From Flavobacterium sp. DG2-3 (GTDB lineage: Bacteria; Bacteroidota; Bacteroidia; Flavobacteriales; Flavobacteriaceae), in NCBI RefSeq assembly GCF_030730925.1, contig NZ_JAVAMB010000009.1, forward strand, positions 124,001 through 188,000: 64,000 bases of DNA, in the 5' to 3' direction. Numbering within the stretch: position 1 is the first letter of the stretch; every line of letters starts with the position of its first letter. Below, piece after piece: positions 39,917 to 48,054 of this stretch. Both the position numbers and the translations under genes were made by a program. The notes below the pieces were generated by a model, which was given only the letters and a program-made list of their open reading frames with translations, ran no database searches and was not told the DNA's origin.

Positions 39917-41191
39917 CTACTCTTTTAATGCTTTTACAAGCACTTTGTCAATTTTAACTCCGTCCATGTCAACTACTTCTAGAACAAATTTCTGCCAGAT
40001 CAGTTTTTCGCCTTCTTTAGGAATATGCGAAAGCTCCGTCATGATCATTCCGCTTACGGTGTTTACTTCGTAATCGTTTGTCAATTCGTCCAATTCGAAA
40101 TAAGTTAAAAAGTCGTGTAACGAATAATGTCCATCAACTAGCCACGAACCATCTTCTCTTTCGATTAATTGAAATTCGTCTTTATAGAATTCTGCGGCAT
40201 CACCTACTAAAGCTTCTAAAATATCATTCAACGTAATCATACCCTGAAAAACACCATATTCATCTGAAACTAAAGCATAGTGAACACCTGTTTTTTTGAA
40301 ATTTTCTAAAGCTTTGTAAGCTGTAGTTTGTTCCATTAAATAAGGCGCGTCTGACAATATTGACGATAAATCGAAATTATCTTTTTCGATATTGGCGAAG
40401 ATATTTTTTAGTGTTACCACCCCAACAATATCATCGTAATTATCATTATAAACAGGATAAACGGCATGAAGATCCTGAACAACCAATTCTTTAATTTTTT
40501 CTTTATCTTCTTTTAATGGCAACATGTCAACCGACTTGCGGTGCGTCATTAAAGAATTTACTTTTCGGTCTCCAATATGGAAAACACGCTCCACGATATC
40601 TTGCTCAATTTCTTGAACTTCGCCTACTTCTGTTCCTTCTTTGATAATCGCTTTAATTTCTTCCTCAGTCACTTTTCCGTCAGCAGTTGGTTTTATTTGA
40701 AGAACATTCAATAAAAAATCTGTTGAAGAAGTCAGTAACCAAATAAATGGAGCCGTAATAATCGAAATTACTTTCATTGGCATCGCTACCATTTTTGCAA
40801 TTGCTTCTGGATAATTTAATCCAATTCGTTTTGGAAGCAATTCTCCTAAAACCAATGAGAAAAAAGTTAAAACCACCACTACAATTCCTACTGCAATAGA
40901 ATGTGCGTAAGGTTTTAAAGCTGTAAATCCAGCTACAAAAAGCTCAACATCGGCCGTAATTTTATCTCCAGAATATATACCCGTCAAAATTCCGATTAAG
41001 GTAATTCCGATTTGCACTGTAGATAAAAACTTATTTGGCGAGTTGGCTAAATCGAGTGCCGTTTTAGCGCTTTTATTGCCTTTTTTCGCAGCTGTTTCTA
41101 GCCTGTTTTTACGGGCCGAAATCAGGGCGATTTCAGACATGGAGAAAACTCCGTTTAATAGAATTAGAAAAAATATAATTAGTATTTCCAA
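39917..41191 (-). CDS. CNNM/CorC (HlyC/CorC)-family membrane protein, TTG start
   Basis: Probable Mg2+ or Na+/Mg2+ transport-related protein, 424 residues. It has a DUF21 membrane domain (about 1-185, four hydrophobic segments), a CBS pair (about 208-325, LMTHRKSVDMLP, YGVFQGMITLNDILEALVGD) and a C-terminal CorC_HlyC domain (about 340-424). The start appears to be TTG at 41191: it gives the full first membrane helix (MEILIIFFLILLNGVFSMSE), an in-frame TAA lies a few codons upstream, and the next ATG (41137) would remove the helix. It lies between adk and obgE on the same strand. Confidence 0.85.
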   Translation of the reverse strand: MEILIIFFLILLNGVFSMSEIALISARKNRLETAAKKGNKSAKTALDLANSPNKFLSTVQIGITLIGILTGIYSGDKITADVELFVAGFTALKPYAHSIAVGIVVVVLTFFSLVLGELLPKRIGLNYPEAIAKMVAMPMKVISIITAPFIWLLTSSTDFLLNVLQIKPTADGKVTEEEIKAIIKEGTEVGEVQEIEQDIVERVFHIGDRKVNSLMTHRKSVDMLPLKEDKEKIKELVVQDLHAVYPVYNDNYDDIVGVVTLKNIFANIEKDNFDLSSILSDAPYLMEQTTAYKALENFKKTGVHYALVSDEYGVFQGMITLNDILEALVGDAAEFYKDEFQLIEREDGSWLVDGHYSLHDFLTYFELDELTNDYEVNTVSGMIMTELSHIPKEGEKLIWQKFVLEVVDMDGVKIDKVLVKALKE

Positions 41192-41380
41192 TTGATAGGG
41201 GATTCGTTATAAAATAGTCTCGTTATTATAATTTGCATTCTAAATTTAAATATTCCTGATGGAAGTAAAAAGTCCACAACCAAAAAAACTAATTTTCATG
41301 AAACAATCAATGTTACGACTGCTTCGCACAAAAAATAGTTTTTTTAGTCAGGACCTTAAAACGGCAGCTGGAATAAGCTT

Positions 41381-41953
41381 CTACAAATTATCTATAACTG
41401 ACGTTAATCGCTCTGTAATTTGTTCAATAGTTCCGATACCATCTACGGCGTGAAACTTGTTTTGTTCTTTATAATATCCAATAAGAGGAGCTGTTTTCTC
41501 GTTGTATTCTTGGTATCTCACGCGAATTTTTTCTTCGTCTTGATCATCAGCTCTTCCGCTTGTTTTTCCTCTTTCCAATAAACGTTTTACCAAAATCTCA
41601 TCATCAGCTTCTAAAGCAATTGTTGCTGTTACACTTGAGCCGATTGTTGGTAAAAACTGATCTAAAGCCTCAGCCTGATTTATTGTTCTTGGGTAACCGT
41701 CGAACAAGAATCCTGCAGTATCTGGATGTTTTTTTACCTCATCAATTAACATTGCAGTCGTTACTTCGCAAGGAACCAATTCTCCATTGTCCATAAAAAC
41801 TCTTGCTTTTTTTCCTAGTTCAGTATCATTTTTTAAATTGAAACGAAAAATATCTCCTGTTGAAAGGTGTGTTAAATTGTATTTCTCTTTTAAAAATTCT
41901 GCCTGAGTTCCTTTTCCTGCACCAGGCTTTCCAAATAAAACGATGTTAATCAT
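41381..41953 (-). CDS. adk: Adenylate kinase (short-LID form)
   Basis: Converts AMP and ATP to two ADP. The P-loop is GKPGAGKGTQAEFL (residues 8-21), the AMP-binding region contains HLSTGDIFR and GFLFDGYPRTINQAEAL, and the LID arginines are in LLERGKTSGRADDQDEEKI. At 190 residues it is the short variant without the zinc-binding LID insert. It follows hpt on the minus strand, a purine-salvage pairing. Confidence 0.95.
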   Translation of the reverse strand: MINIVLFGKPGAGKGTQAEFLKEKYNLTHLSTGDIFRFNLKNDTELGKKARVFMDNGELVPCEVTTAMLIDEVKKHPDTAGFLFDGYPRTINQAEALDQFLPTIGSSVTATIALEADDEILVKRLLERGKTSGRADDQDEEKIRVRYQEYNEKTAPLIGYYKEQNKFHAVDGIGTIEQITERLTSVIDNL

Positions 41954-42019
41954 AATTGAAATGAGTGTTGTTACTTCTGTCTTTCAGAAGTCTTTAAATG
42001 AATATTTAGTTGTGTTTTG

Positions 42020-42550
42020 TTATTCTGCTAATTTATACACTTCAGTTAAGTTTCTTCCTAAACCATCGTAGTCCAAACCATAACCTACAATAAATTTGTT
42101 CGGAATACGAATTCCGACATAGTCTATTTTAATGTCTTTTTTATATGCTTCTGGCTTAAAGAACAAAGTTGCAATTTTAAAATGCTTTACATTTTGTGCT
42201 TTAAACAAGTGCTTCAATTCTTCAATTGTATTTCCGGTGTCAATAATATCTTCAATAATTACAACCGTTCTATCGGTCAAATCTTGATTGATTCCGATTA
42301 ATTGTTTTACCGATTCTGTCGATTCTGTTCCTTCATACGATGCCATTTTGATAAACGAAACCTCGCATGGTTTTTTATATTTTTTCAAAAAATCCGACAC
42401 CACCATAAAAGCACCATTCAAAACTCCAATAAAAATTGGTGTTTCATCTCCAAAATCATCTTCTACTTGAGCAACCATTTTGGTCAAAGCAAAATCAATT
42501 TCTTTAGCCGAAATAAACGGAACAAATTGTTTATCGTGAAGTTGTATCAT
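42020..42550 (-). CDS. hpt: Hypoxanthine phosphoribosyltransferase
   Basis: Purine-salvage enzyme that makes IMP (and GMP) from the base and PRPP. The PRPP-binding motif is VVIIEDIIDTGNT (about residues 96-108). FIGVLNGAFMVVSDFL and YVGIRIPNKFIVGYGLDYD are also characteristic. I place the start at the ATG at 42550 (MIQLHDKQFVPF, 176 residues); the upstream in-frame TTG at 42577 overlaps a promoter box, so it is unlikely. It precedes adk. Confidence 0.93.
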   Translation of the reverse strand: MIQLHDKQFVPFISAKEIDFALTKMVAQVEDDFGDETPIFIGVLNGAFMVVSDFLKKYKKPCEVSFIKMASYEGTESTESVKQLIGINQDLTDRTVVIIEDIIDTGNTIEELKHLFKAQNVKHFKIATLFFKPEAYKKDIKIDYVGIRIPNKFIVGYGLDYDGLGRNLTEVYKLAE

Positions 42551-42574
42551 TATTTTTCTTTTTAAAATAATGGA

Positions 42575-42582
42575 CAAAGATA
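42575..42582 (-). promoter_or_regulatory. -7 box for hpt
   Basis: TATCTTTG on the minus strand fits TAnnTTTG and lies about 25 bases upstream of the hpt ATG. No well-spaced -33 element was found. Confidence 0.5.
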
Positions 42583-42736
42583 AAGAATTAGAACTTAACA
42601 GCTTCTATCAAAATAAACTGTATCGAGATATTTTTTCTGAATGTTAAATATCAGTTAATGTTTACAAATTATTTTTTGACGCTATTTGATTTTTGAGTAA
42701 ATTGTTGTTATGTAAATATTTAACTCCAAAAAACCG

Positions 42737-44011
42737 ATGAAAAAATCCTTAACCCTACTTTCAATACCCTTACTAGCCTTAATGACAGCCTGCAACGGAC
42801 AGGTAAAAAAAGAAGAGAAAGAAGCTCTAGCCAAACAGCCAGACAACGTAGTAAAGACAGCAATAGGAGACATTACACTGCCTCCGCCTTATGCGACAGA
42901 ATCGAAAACCAATAATAGCAAAGTTATTGGATGGCCTGCAGGCAAAACTCCAAAAGCGCCTGAAGGTTTTACGGTTACCAAATTTGCAGATGGATTCGAA
43001 AATCCGCGCTGGACGTATATTGCACCAAACCAAGATATTTTTGTTGTAGAAAGTGGCACAAGAACTAGTAAAAACCAGATTACAGTTTTACGAGATAAAG
43101 ACAAAGACGGAAAATTTGAAACACGCGAAGTTTTTATTTCTGGCTTAAACAAACCTTTTGGAATGCTGGTTTTAAAAGACTTTTTCTACATTGCCAACAC
43201 CGACGGATTATACCGTTATCCTTATAAAAACAATCCTTTGAAATTGGAAACTAAAGGAGAAAAAATTCTTGAACTTCCTGCGGGCGGTTACAACAATCAC
43301 TGGACAAGAAATTTATTGGCTAGCCAAGACGGAAGCAAAATTTATGTTTCTGTTGGTTCTGGAAGCAATAATGCAGAACACGGAATTGACAAAGAAGTTC
43401 GTCGCGCTGCAATTTTAGAAATTAATCCTGACGGAACGGGTGAAAAAACCTATGCTTCGGGACTTAGAAACCCTGTGGGAATGGACTGGAATCCTGTAAA
43501 CAAAGAATTATGGACTGCTGTTAATGAACGTGATGATTTGGGAGACGATTTGGTTCCCGACTATATTACGAGCGTAAAAAGAGATGGTTTCTACGGTTGG
43601 CCGTATTCTTATTTTGGAAGCATTCCTGACCCAAGAATGAAAGGCGAAAGAAAAGATTTGGTAGAAAAAGCAATTGTTCCCGATGTTCCAGTTGGCGCTC
43701 ACACCGCTTCTTTGGGATTGGCTTTTTATACGAAAGATAAGTTTCCGGCGAAATATAAAAACGGTGCTTTCGTAGGTCAGCATGGATCTTGGAACCGTTC
43801 TAAAATTTCTGGCTATAAAGTGCTTTTCGTCCCTTTTAAAGATGGAAAACCTTCAGGAAAACCAGAAGATTTTTTAACTGGCTTTATCTCCGATCAAAAT
43901 AAAGCCGAAGTTTACGGACGCCCTGTTGCTGTAACTGTTATGAATGACGGATCGCTTTTGGTAAATGATGATAGCAGTAATACGATTTGGAAAGTTACTG
44001 CGAATAAATAA
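42737..44011 (+). CDS. PQQ-dependent sugar (sorbosone) dehydrogenase-like lipoprotein
   Basis: A 424-residue lipoprotein (lipobox LMTAC, Cys19) with a six-bladed propeller of the glucose/sorbosone dehydrogenase family. Features are FADGFENPRWTYIAPNQDIF, AGGYNNHWTRNLLASQDGS, YASGLRNPVGMDWNP (the GLRNP motif), RDGFYGWPYSYFG and NGAFVGQHGSWNRS. Such proteins oxidise sugars or aldehydes, sometimes with PQQ. No PQQ biosynthesis gene lies in the window, so the cofactor is uncertain. It is monocistronic. Confidence 0.8.
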   Translation: MKKSLTLLSIPLLALMTACNGQVKKEEKEALAKQPDNVVKTAIGDITLPPPYATESKTNNSKVIGWPAGKTPKAPEGFTVTKFADGFENPRWTYIAPNQDIFVVESGTRTSKNQITVLRDKDKDGKFETREVFISGLNKPFGMLVLKDFFYIANTDGLYRYPYKNNPLKLETKGEKILELPAGGYNNHWTRNLLASQDGSKIYVSVGSGSNNAEHGIDKEVRRAAILEINPDGTGEKTYASGLRNPVGMDWNPVNKELWTAVNERDDLGDDLVPDYITSVKRDGFYGWPYSYFGSIPDPRMKGERKDLVEKAIVPDVPVGAHTASLGLAFYTKDKFPAKYKNGAFVGQHGSWNRSKISGYKVLFVPFKDGKPSGKPEDFLTGFISDQNKAEVYGRPVAVTVMNDGSLLVNDDSSNTIWKVTANK

Positions 44012-44021
44012 TCAAATTTGG

Positions 44022-44087
44022 TTTAACCACAAATTACACAAATTTTCGCAAAATTAATTTGTGTGAATTTGTGTAATTTGCGGTTAA
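44022..44087. repeat. Imperfect inverted repeat, ACCACAAATTACAC family
   Basis: TTTAACCACAAATTACACAA (from 44022) is nearly the reverse complement of the sequence ending at 44087. It lies just after the dehydrogenase stop and could act as a terminator. Similar sequence recurs at 47145-47315 and 59448-59519. Confidence 0.75.
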
Positions 44088-44111
44088 AAAACTTTCAAAT
44101 TAAATATTTTA

Positions 44112-44252
44112 AACACATAGAGACATAGATTTTATTTAAAAAGAAGTTGATAAAAGAAAACTCTGTTTTCACACATAGATTGCTATGTGACTTTTATAAG
44201 TAAAACGCCTTTTTTGCCTCAATGAAATGCTGTGTCTCTATTTGTTAAAAAA
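44112..44252. repeat. Long imperfect inverted repeat with ACATAGAGACATAG arms
   Basis: Arms near 44112-44129 and 44231-44247 (ATAGAGACA pairing with TGTCTCTAT) enclose an inner hairpin, CACATAG with CTATGTG, at 44172-44189. Confidence 0.6.
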
Positions 44253-44334
44253 TAAATTTCAATTTTCATTCGCCTAGATAAAATTCCAAATTCCAAGAAT
44301 TGAGATAAAAATTTAAACACATAGATTTTCACAA

Positions 44335-44411
44335 CATAGCCCACGGTTTCAACCGTGGGAGCGCAACGCATATCACAAACCGAGTTCCCACGGTTGAAAC
44401 CGTGGGCTATG
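44335..44411. repeat. Nested inverted repeat, CATAGCCCACGG family
   Basis: 26-bp perfect arms at 44335-44360 and 44386-44411; each arm is itself a palindrome (CCCACGGTT, TC, AACCGTGGG). A related element with co-varying arms is at 60457-60540. It lies 45 bases upstream of the TonB receptor start. Confidence 0.9.
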
Positions 44412-44455
44412 TTTAAATTCTATATCAATAGTTGTGTTTAAACACAAACCTTTTT

Positions 44456-46558
44456 ATGATTTTAAAAAAAAATTACCTGCCTCTTTTTGCAATCATTGTC
44501 TCTCTAAACATTTTTGCACAAGAAAAAGAAACCCAAAATATTGACTCCACCAAAACGCAAAAACTCCAAGAAGTTTTAATCAGTCCGCTTCATATCAATC
44601 GGGATTTGCAAAATAGTCCAGCTTCGATTGGAATTTTATCCCAAAAAGAATTACTTCAAAATAATACGACTGACATTAGTAATGTTATCAATACCATTCC
44701 TGGTGTTTTTATGCAGTCATCCAACATTACGACAACTCGAATTTCGATTCGAGGCATTGGTGCGAGAACTCCGTACGGAACCAATAAAATCAGAGCTTTT
44801 TACGGCAGTATTCCGCTAACTTCTGGAAACAGTGAAACCGTCATTGACGATATTGATCTTCAAAACATCAATCAAATTGAAATTATAAAAGGACCGCTTT
44901 CGAGTGTTTACGGCGCTGGATTGGGCGGTGCAATTTTAATTTCGCCTCAATCTTTAAAGAAAGGAAATTATCAAACGGAAATCAGTTCTGTTTTTGGCTC
45001 TTTCGGATTATTGAAAAACAGAGTGAGTTTTGATTTCAATGAAAAAAATTCCTCCTTAAACCTAAGCTATCACAATTTAAAAACCGACGGCTGGCGCGAG
45101 AACAGTGCTTACAATCGCGAAGGAATTACGCTTTCGGGAGAATTGTTTCGAAAAGAAAAAAGCAAACTGACTTACTTTTCTAACTACACTTATTTAAAAG
45201 CTAACATTCCGAGTTCGATCAACAAAACAACTTTCGAAAATAATCCGCAGGCTGGCGCACCGACTTGGGTCGCTTCACAAGGATTTAAAGAATACAAATC
45301 GACTTTGGCAGGCTTGGCTTATGATTTTGAAATTAACGATCATTTGAATAATTCGACTTCTATTTTTATCAATTATAAAGATAGCAACGAACCACGTCCT
45401 TTCGATGTATTGCGTCAATACACTTTTGCATCGGGTGTGCGAACACAGTTTTCGGGTGATTTTGAAATCGGAAAAATTAAAAATCAATTTATTGCCGGAT
45501 TAGAATATTTCAGGGATAATTACAGCGGCAACACTTTCGAAAATCTCTATCAGCAAAATAATGGAAATGGAAGTTTACAAGGCGATCAACTTTCAGCAAC
45601 CGATCAGAAAAGGCATTTTTACAATATTTTTTCTCAGATTAGAACTTTACTTTCTGATCAATTTGAAATTCAAGCAGGATTAAATTACAACAAAACCAAA
45701 TTTGAATTGCAGAATGATTTTCCCGCTTCCGCGAATGATCCAAAGGAAACTTATAGTTATGACGGCATTTTTTCGCCACAGCTTTCTTTTCTATACAAAC
45801 CTAGCGAAGTCCGAACTTTATACATTTCTGTAAGCCGAGGTTTTTCTCTTCCCGCGACTGAAGAAACTTTAACCAGCACAGGAAATATTAATCAGGACAT
45901 AAAACCAGAAACCGGTTATAATTTTGAATTGGGCGGCAAGCTTCATTTTTTTAATAAAAAACTATACACCGAAATTGCTGTTTTCAGAATGGAAATAAAA
46001 GATTTATTGGTTGCCAAAAGAATTGGAGATGATCAATATGAAGGTGTAAATGCTGGAAAAACTTTTCATGAAGGAATTGAAGTTTCATTAAAACACAATT
46101 GGACAATTAGTAGAACTTTTAATTTGAACTCTTATGTTGGCGCTTCCGTCGGAAATTATGAATTTAAAGAATTTGATGACAACGGAAATAATTATTCGGG
46201 AAATAAATTGACTGGAGTTCCTGCCAATACCGCAAGTGCAGGTTTTAATTTGAATACCAATTCAGGATTTTATTTGGCTGCCGATTTTCAATTCACAGAC
46301 AAAATTCCGATGAATGACTCAAACGCTAATTTTTCAGATTCTTATTCTTTATTGAATTTAAAAACTGGCTATCAATTTGAAATTTTGTCTGGACTAAAAG
46401 CTCATTTTGACGCAGGAATAAATAATGTCACAAACGAAAAATATGCTTCTATGATTCTTACCAATGCAACAGCAGTTGGAAATGCACAGCCTAGATTTTA
46501 TTATCCTGGACTACCTATAAATTATTACGGAATTATCTCATTAAATTACTTATTTTAG
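44456..46558 (+). CDS. TonB-dependent outer-membrane receptor
   Basis: About 700 residues from the ATG at 44456 (MILKKNYLPLFAIIV). The earlier in-frame TTG lies in the repeat-adjacent spacer and is not used here. It has a signal peptide ending LNIFAQ, a TonB-box-like LQEVLISPL, a plug domain (PASIGILSQKELLQNN, ISIRGIGARTPYG, EIIKGPLSSVYGAGLGGAIL, ending about residue 165) and a 22-strand barrel ending LNYLF. There is no carboxypeptidase-like domain, so it is not SusC type. FecA- or vitamin/siderophore-like transport is likely, but no neighbour identifies the ligand. Confidence 0.88.
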   Translation: MILKKNYLPLFAIIVSLNIFAQEKETQNIDSTKTQKLQEVLISPLHINRDLQNSPASIGILSQKELLQNNTTDISNVINTIPGVFMQSSNITTTRISIRGIGARTPYGTNKIRAFYGSIPLTSGNSETVIDDIDLQNINQIEIIKGPLSSVYGAGLGGAILISPQSLKKGNYQTEISSVFGSFGLLKNRVSFDFNEKNSSLNLSYHNLKTDGWRENSAYNREGITLSGELFRKEKSKLTYFSNYTYLKANIPSSINKTTFENNPQAGAPTWVASQGFKEYKSTLAGLAYDFEINDHLNNSTSIFINYKDSNEPRPFDVLRQYTFASGVRTQFSGDFEIGKIKNQFIAGLEYFRDNYSGNTFENLYQQNNGNGSLQGDQLSATDQKRHFYNIFSQIRTLLSDQFEIQAGLNYNKTKFELQNDFPASANDPKETYSYDGIFSPQLSFLYKPSEVRTLYISVSRGFSLPATEETLTSTGNINQDIKPETGYNFELGGKLHFFNKKLYTEIAVFRMEIKDLLVAKRIGDDQYEGVNAGKTFHEGIEVSLKHNWTISRTFNLNSYVGASVGNYEFKEFDDNGNNYSGNKLTGVPANTASAGFNLNTNSGFYLAADFQFTDKIPMNDSNANFSDSYSLLNLKTGYQFEILSGLKAHFDAGINNVTNEKYASMILTNATAVGNAQPRFYYPGLPINYYGIISLNYLF

Positions 46559-46580
46559 CAGTGTATTAAACATCATAAGA

Positions 46581-47132
46581 ATGCTTTCTGAATTACAAAA
46601 AAAACTAGATTATGTCAATGCTTACAGAGAAAACCGTCTAAAAGTAGCGCAGGATATTTTAGAAAATCCTCTGCTTTTTAGCGAACTCATTTCAATATGT
46701 TTTTCACCAGAAGACAAAAACAATCATAAAGCATGCTGGATTCTAGAATTTGTCTCTTATGAAGAATTGCTTTGGCTACAACCACATCTTGATTTTTTCT
46801 GTTCCAATTTGAAAGTTTTAAAAGACGAAAGTTCACTACGTCCAGTTGCAAAAGTCGTTCAGCTTCTGGTAAAATCACACTATAAAAAAGGTGAAAACTG
46901 CATTAAACTTTCAGAAGAAAACCTGCAGGATTGTATTGAAGCTTCTTTTGACTGGTTAATTACAGATGTTAAAGTGGCTACAAAAGCATACTCTATTCGA
47001 ACTCTATATATTTTAGGCAATCATTACGATTGGATTCATCCCGAACTAAAAGTTATTATTGATAAAGATTTTGGAGATCATTCAGCCGCCTATAAAGCCG
47101 TTGCCAAAGAAGTTTTGAAGAAAATGAAATAA
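46581..47132 (+). CDS. Conserved all-helical protein of unknown function
   Basis: A 183-residue soluble protein made of helical hairpins (FSELISICFSPEDKNNHKACWILEF, LRPVAKVVQLLVKSHYKKG, VKVATKAYSIRTLYILGNHYD) in a HEAT/ARM-like rhythm. I recall that flavobacterial homologs are sometimes labelled 'adenylosuccinate lyase', but none of the lyase signature motifs is present and the protein is less than half the length, so that name looks wrong. It starts 22 bases after the TonB receptor stop and may be co-transcribed with it. Confidence 0.6.
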   Translation: MLSELQKKLDYVNAYRENRLKVAQDILENPLLFSELISICFSPEDKNNHKACWILEFVSYEELLWLQPHLDFFCSNLKVLKDESSLRPVAKVVQLLVKSHYKKGENCIKLSEENLQDCIEASFDWLITDVKVATKAYSIRTLYILGNHYDWIHPELKVIIDKDFGDHSAAYKAVAKEVLKKMK

Positions 47133-47324
47133 GTTTTTAGCCACAGATTAAATGAATTAAAATGATTTTTTTAGTTTGCCACGACCCGAGCGATAGCGAA
47201 CAGGCGAAGCAATTTCACCAAGTACACTAATTTATTCTGGTAGAAAAAATCCTAAAAATCTTTTTAATCCTTGGCTGAAAAAAATTCGAGCAATTCGTGT
47301 AATTCGTGGCAGAAAAAAAAATAT
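47133..47324. repeat. Mosaic of intergenic repeats upstream of the toxin-antitoxin pair
   Basis: Non-coding. It contains AGCCACAGATTAAA near 47140 with a partial inverted partner ending AATCCTTGGCT near 47274. A 30-bp copy (47183-47212, starting GACCCGAGCGATAGCG) of the repeat at 60582 is embedded, and an ATTCGTGTAATTCGTGGC tract is at 47294-47310. Confidence 0.75.
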
Positions 47325-47351
47325 TACGTACATTTGTAAAAACTTTACGTA
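47325..47351 (+). promoter_or_regulatory. Promoter box and candidate operator of the toxin-antitoxin pair
   Basis: TACATTTG (47329-47336) matches the -7 consensus. Two TACGTA palindromes, at 47325-47330 and 47346-47351, lie exactly 21 bases apart (two helical turns) around it. This is a plausible operator for the RHH antitoxin, which in this class normally represses its own promoter. Confidence 0.5.
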
Positions 47352-47353
47352 TC

Positions 47354-47602
47354 ATGAATACTAAACTCACATTATCGCTAGAAAAAGAAGTTATCGAACA
47401 GGCAAAATCGTATGCAAAAAAAACTGGCAGAAGTTTATCTGAACTTGTCGAAAGTTATTTTAAGAATCTAACTGAAAAAGAACAAACATACGATGACATT
47501 CATCCTAAAGTAAAAAAACTTATTGGAATTGTTACTTTGCCAGATGATTTTGATGAAGAAAAAGTAAAAGAGGAGCATTATAGAGAAAAATATGGTCTAT
47601 GA
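47354..47602 (+). CDS. Ribbon-helix-helix antitoxin (DUF6364-like)
   Basis: 82 residues from the ATG at 47354 (MNTKLTLSLEKEVIEQAK). An in-frame GTG at 47306 lies in repeat DNA and upstream of the promoter box, so it is rejected. Residues 3-40 form the strand-helix-helix DNA-binding fold (KLTLSLEKEVIEQAKSY, GRSLSELVESYF). The acidic C-terminal half should wrap the toxin. Its stop overlaps the toxin start (ATGA), typical of type II modules. Confidence 0.8.
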   Translation: MNTKLTLSLEKEVIEQAKSYAKKTGRSLSELVESYFKNLTEKEQTYDDIHPKVKKLIGIVTLPDDFDEEKVKEEHYREKYGL

Positions 47603-48021
47603 AAAACGTATTTATAGATACAAATATTTTAATGGATATTTTTGCAAACAGACAACCTTTTGTCCATAATTCTTTAAAAATTTACACTTTAGGAGTTGAC
47701 AAAAAAATTCAGCTTTTTTCAACTTCAAACACTATTATTACATTGCATTATCTTTTGAAAAGGCTAATTCCTGAAGAAAAGATAAGAATGGCATTAGACG
47801 AGATTATACAAAACATAGAAATAATTCCGGTTGACGCGACGATTATAAAGAAAAGTTTAAAATCTAATCATAAAGATTTTGAAGATGCTATTCAGATTAT
47901 TTCAGCTCAATCAATCCATAATATGGATTGCATTGTAACGAGAGATTTGAAAGACTTTAAATTTTCTGAAATTAATGTATTCACACCAGATGAATTTTTA
48001 ACCAAAATAAACAACAATTAA
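47599..48021 (+). CDS. PIN-domain ribonuclease toxin (VapC-like)
   Basis: A 140-residue PIN-domain protein with FIDTNILMDIFANR at the start (Asp7), NHKDFEDAIQIISA (Asp93, Glu95, Asp96) and VTRDLKDF (Asp116, Asp119). These match the conserved acidic metal-binding residues, except that no acidic residue is obvious near position 40. VapC-type toxins cut tRNA or rRNA and are neutralised by the co-encoded antitoxin. It overlaps the antitoxin by four bases and lies 33 bases upstream of purK. Confidence 0.8.
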   Translation: MKNVFIDTNILMDIFANRQPFVHNSLKIYTLGVDKKIQLFSTSNTIITLHYLLKRLIPEEKIRMALDEIIQNIEIIPVDATIIKKSLKSNHKDFEDAIQIISAQSIHNMDCIVTRDLKDFKFSEINVFTPDEFLTKINNN

Positions 48022-48054
48022 CTAAGTGAATTTCACAAATTCAAACAACACACA

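Noticed and set aside
41259..41453. Small plus-strand frame overlapping the adk 3' end
   Set aside because: It runs antisense through adk, has no recognisable domain and no supporting promoter.
42551..42577. Upstream TTG start for hpt
   Set aside because: It overlaps the TATCTTTG promoter box; MIQLHDKQF at 42550 fits the family.
47306..47353. Upstream GTG start for the antitoxin
   Set aside because: It would place the N-terminus inside repeat DNA and upstream of the TACATTTG promoter box; the ATG at 47354 matches the RHH fold start.
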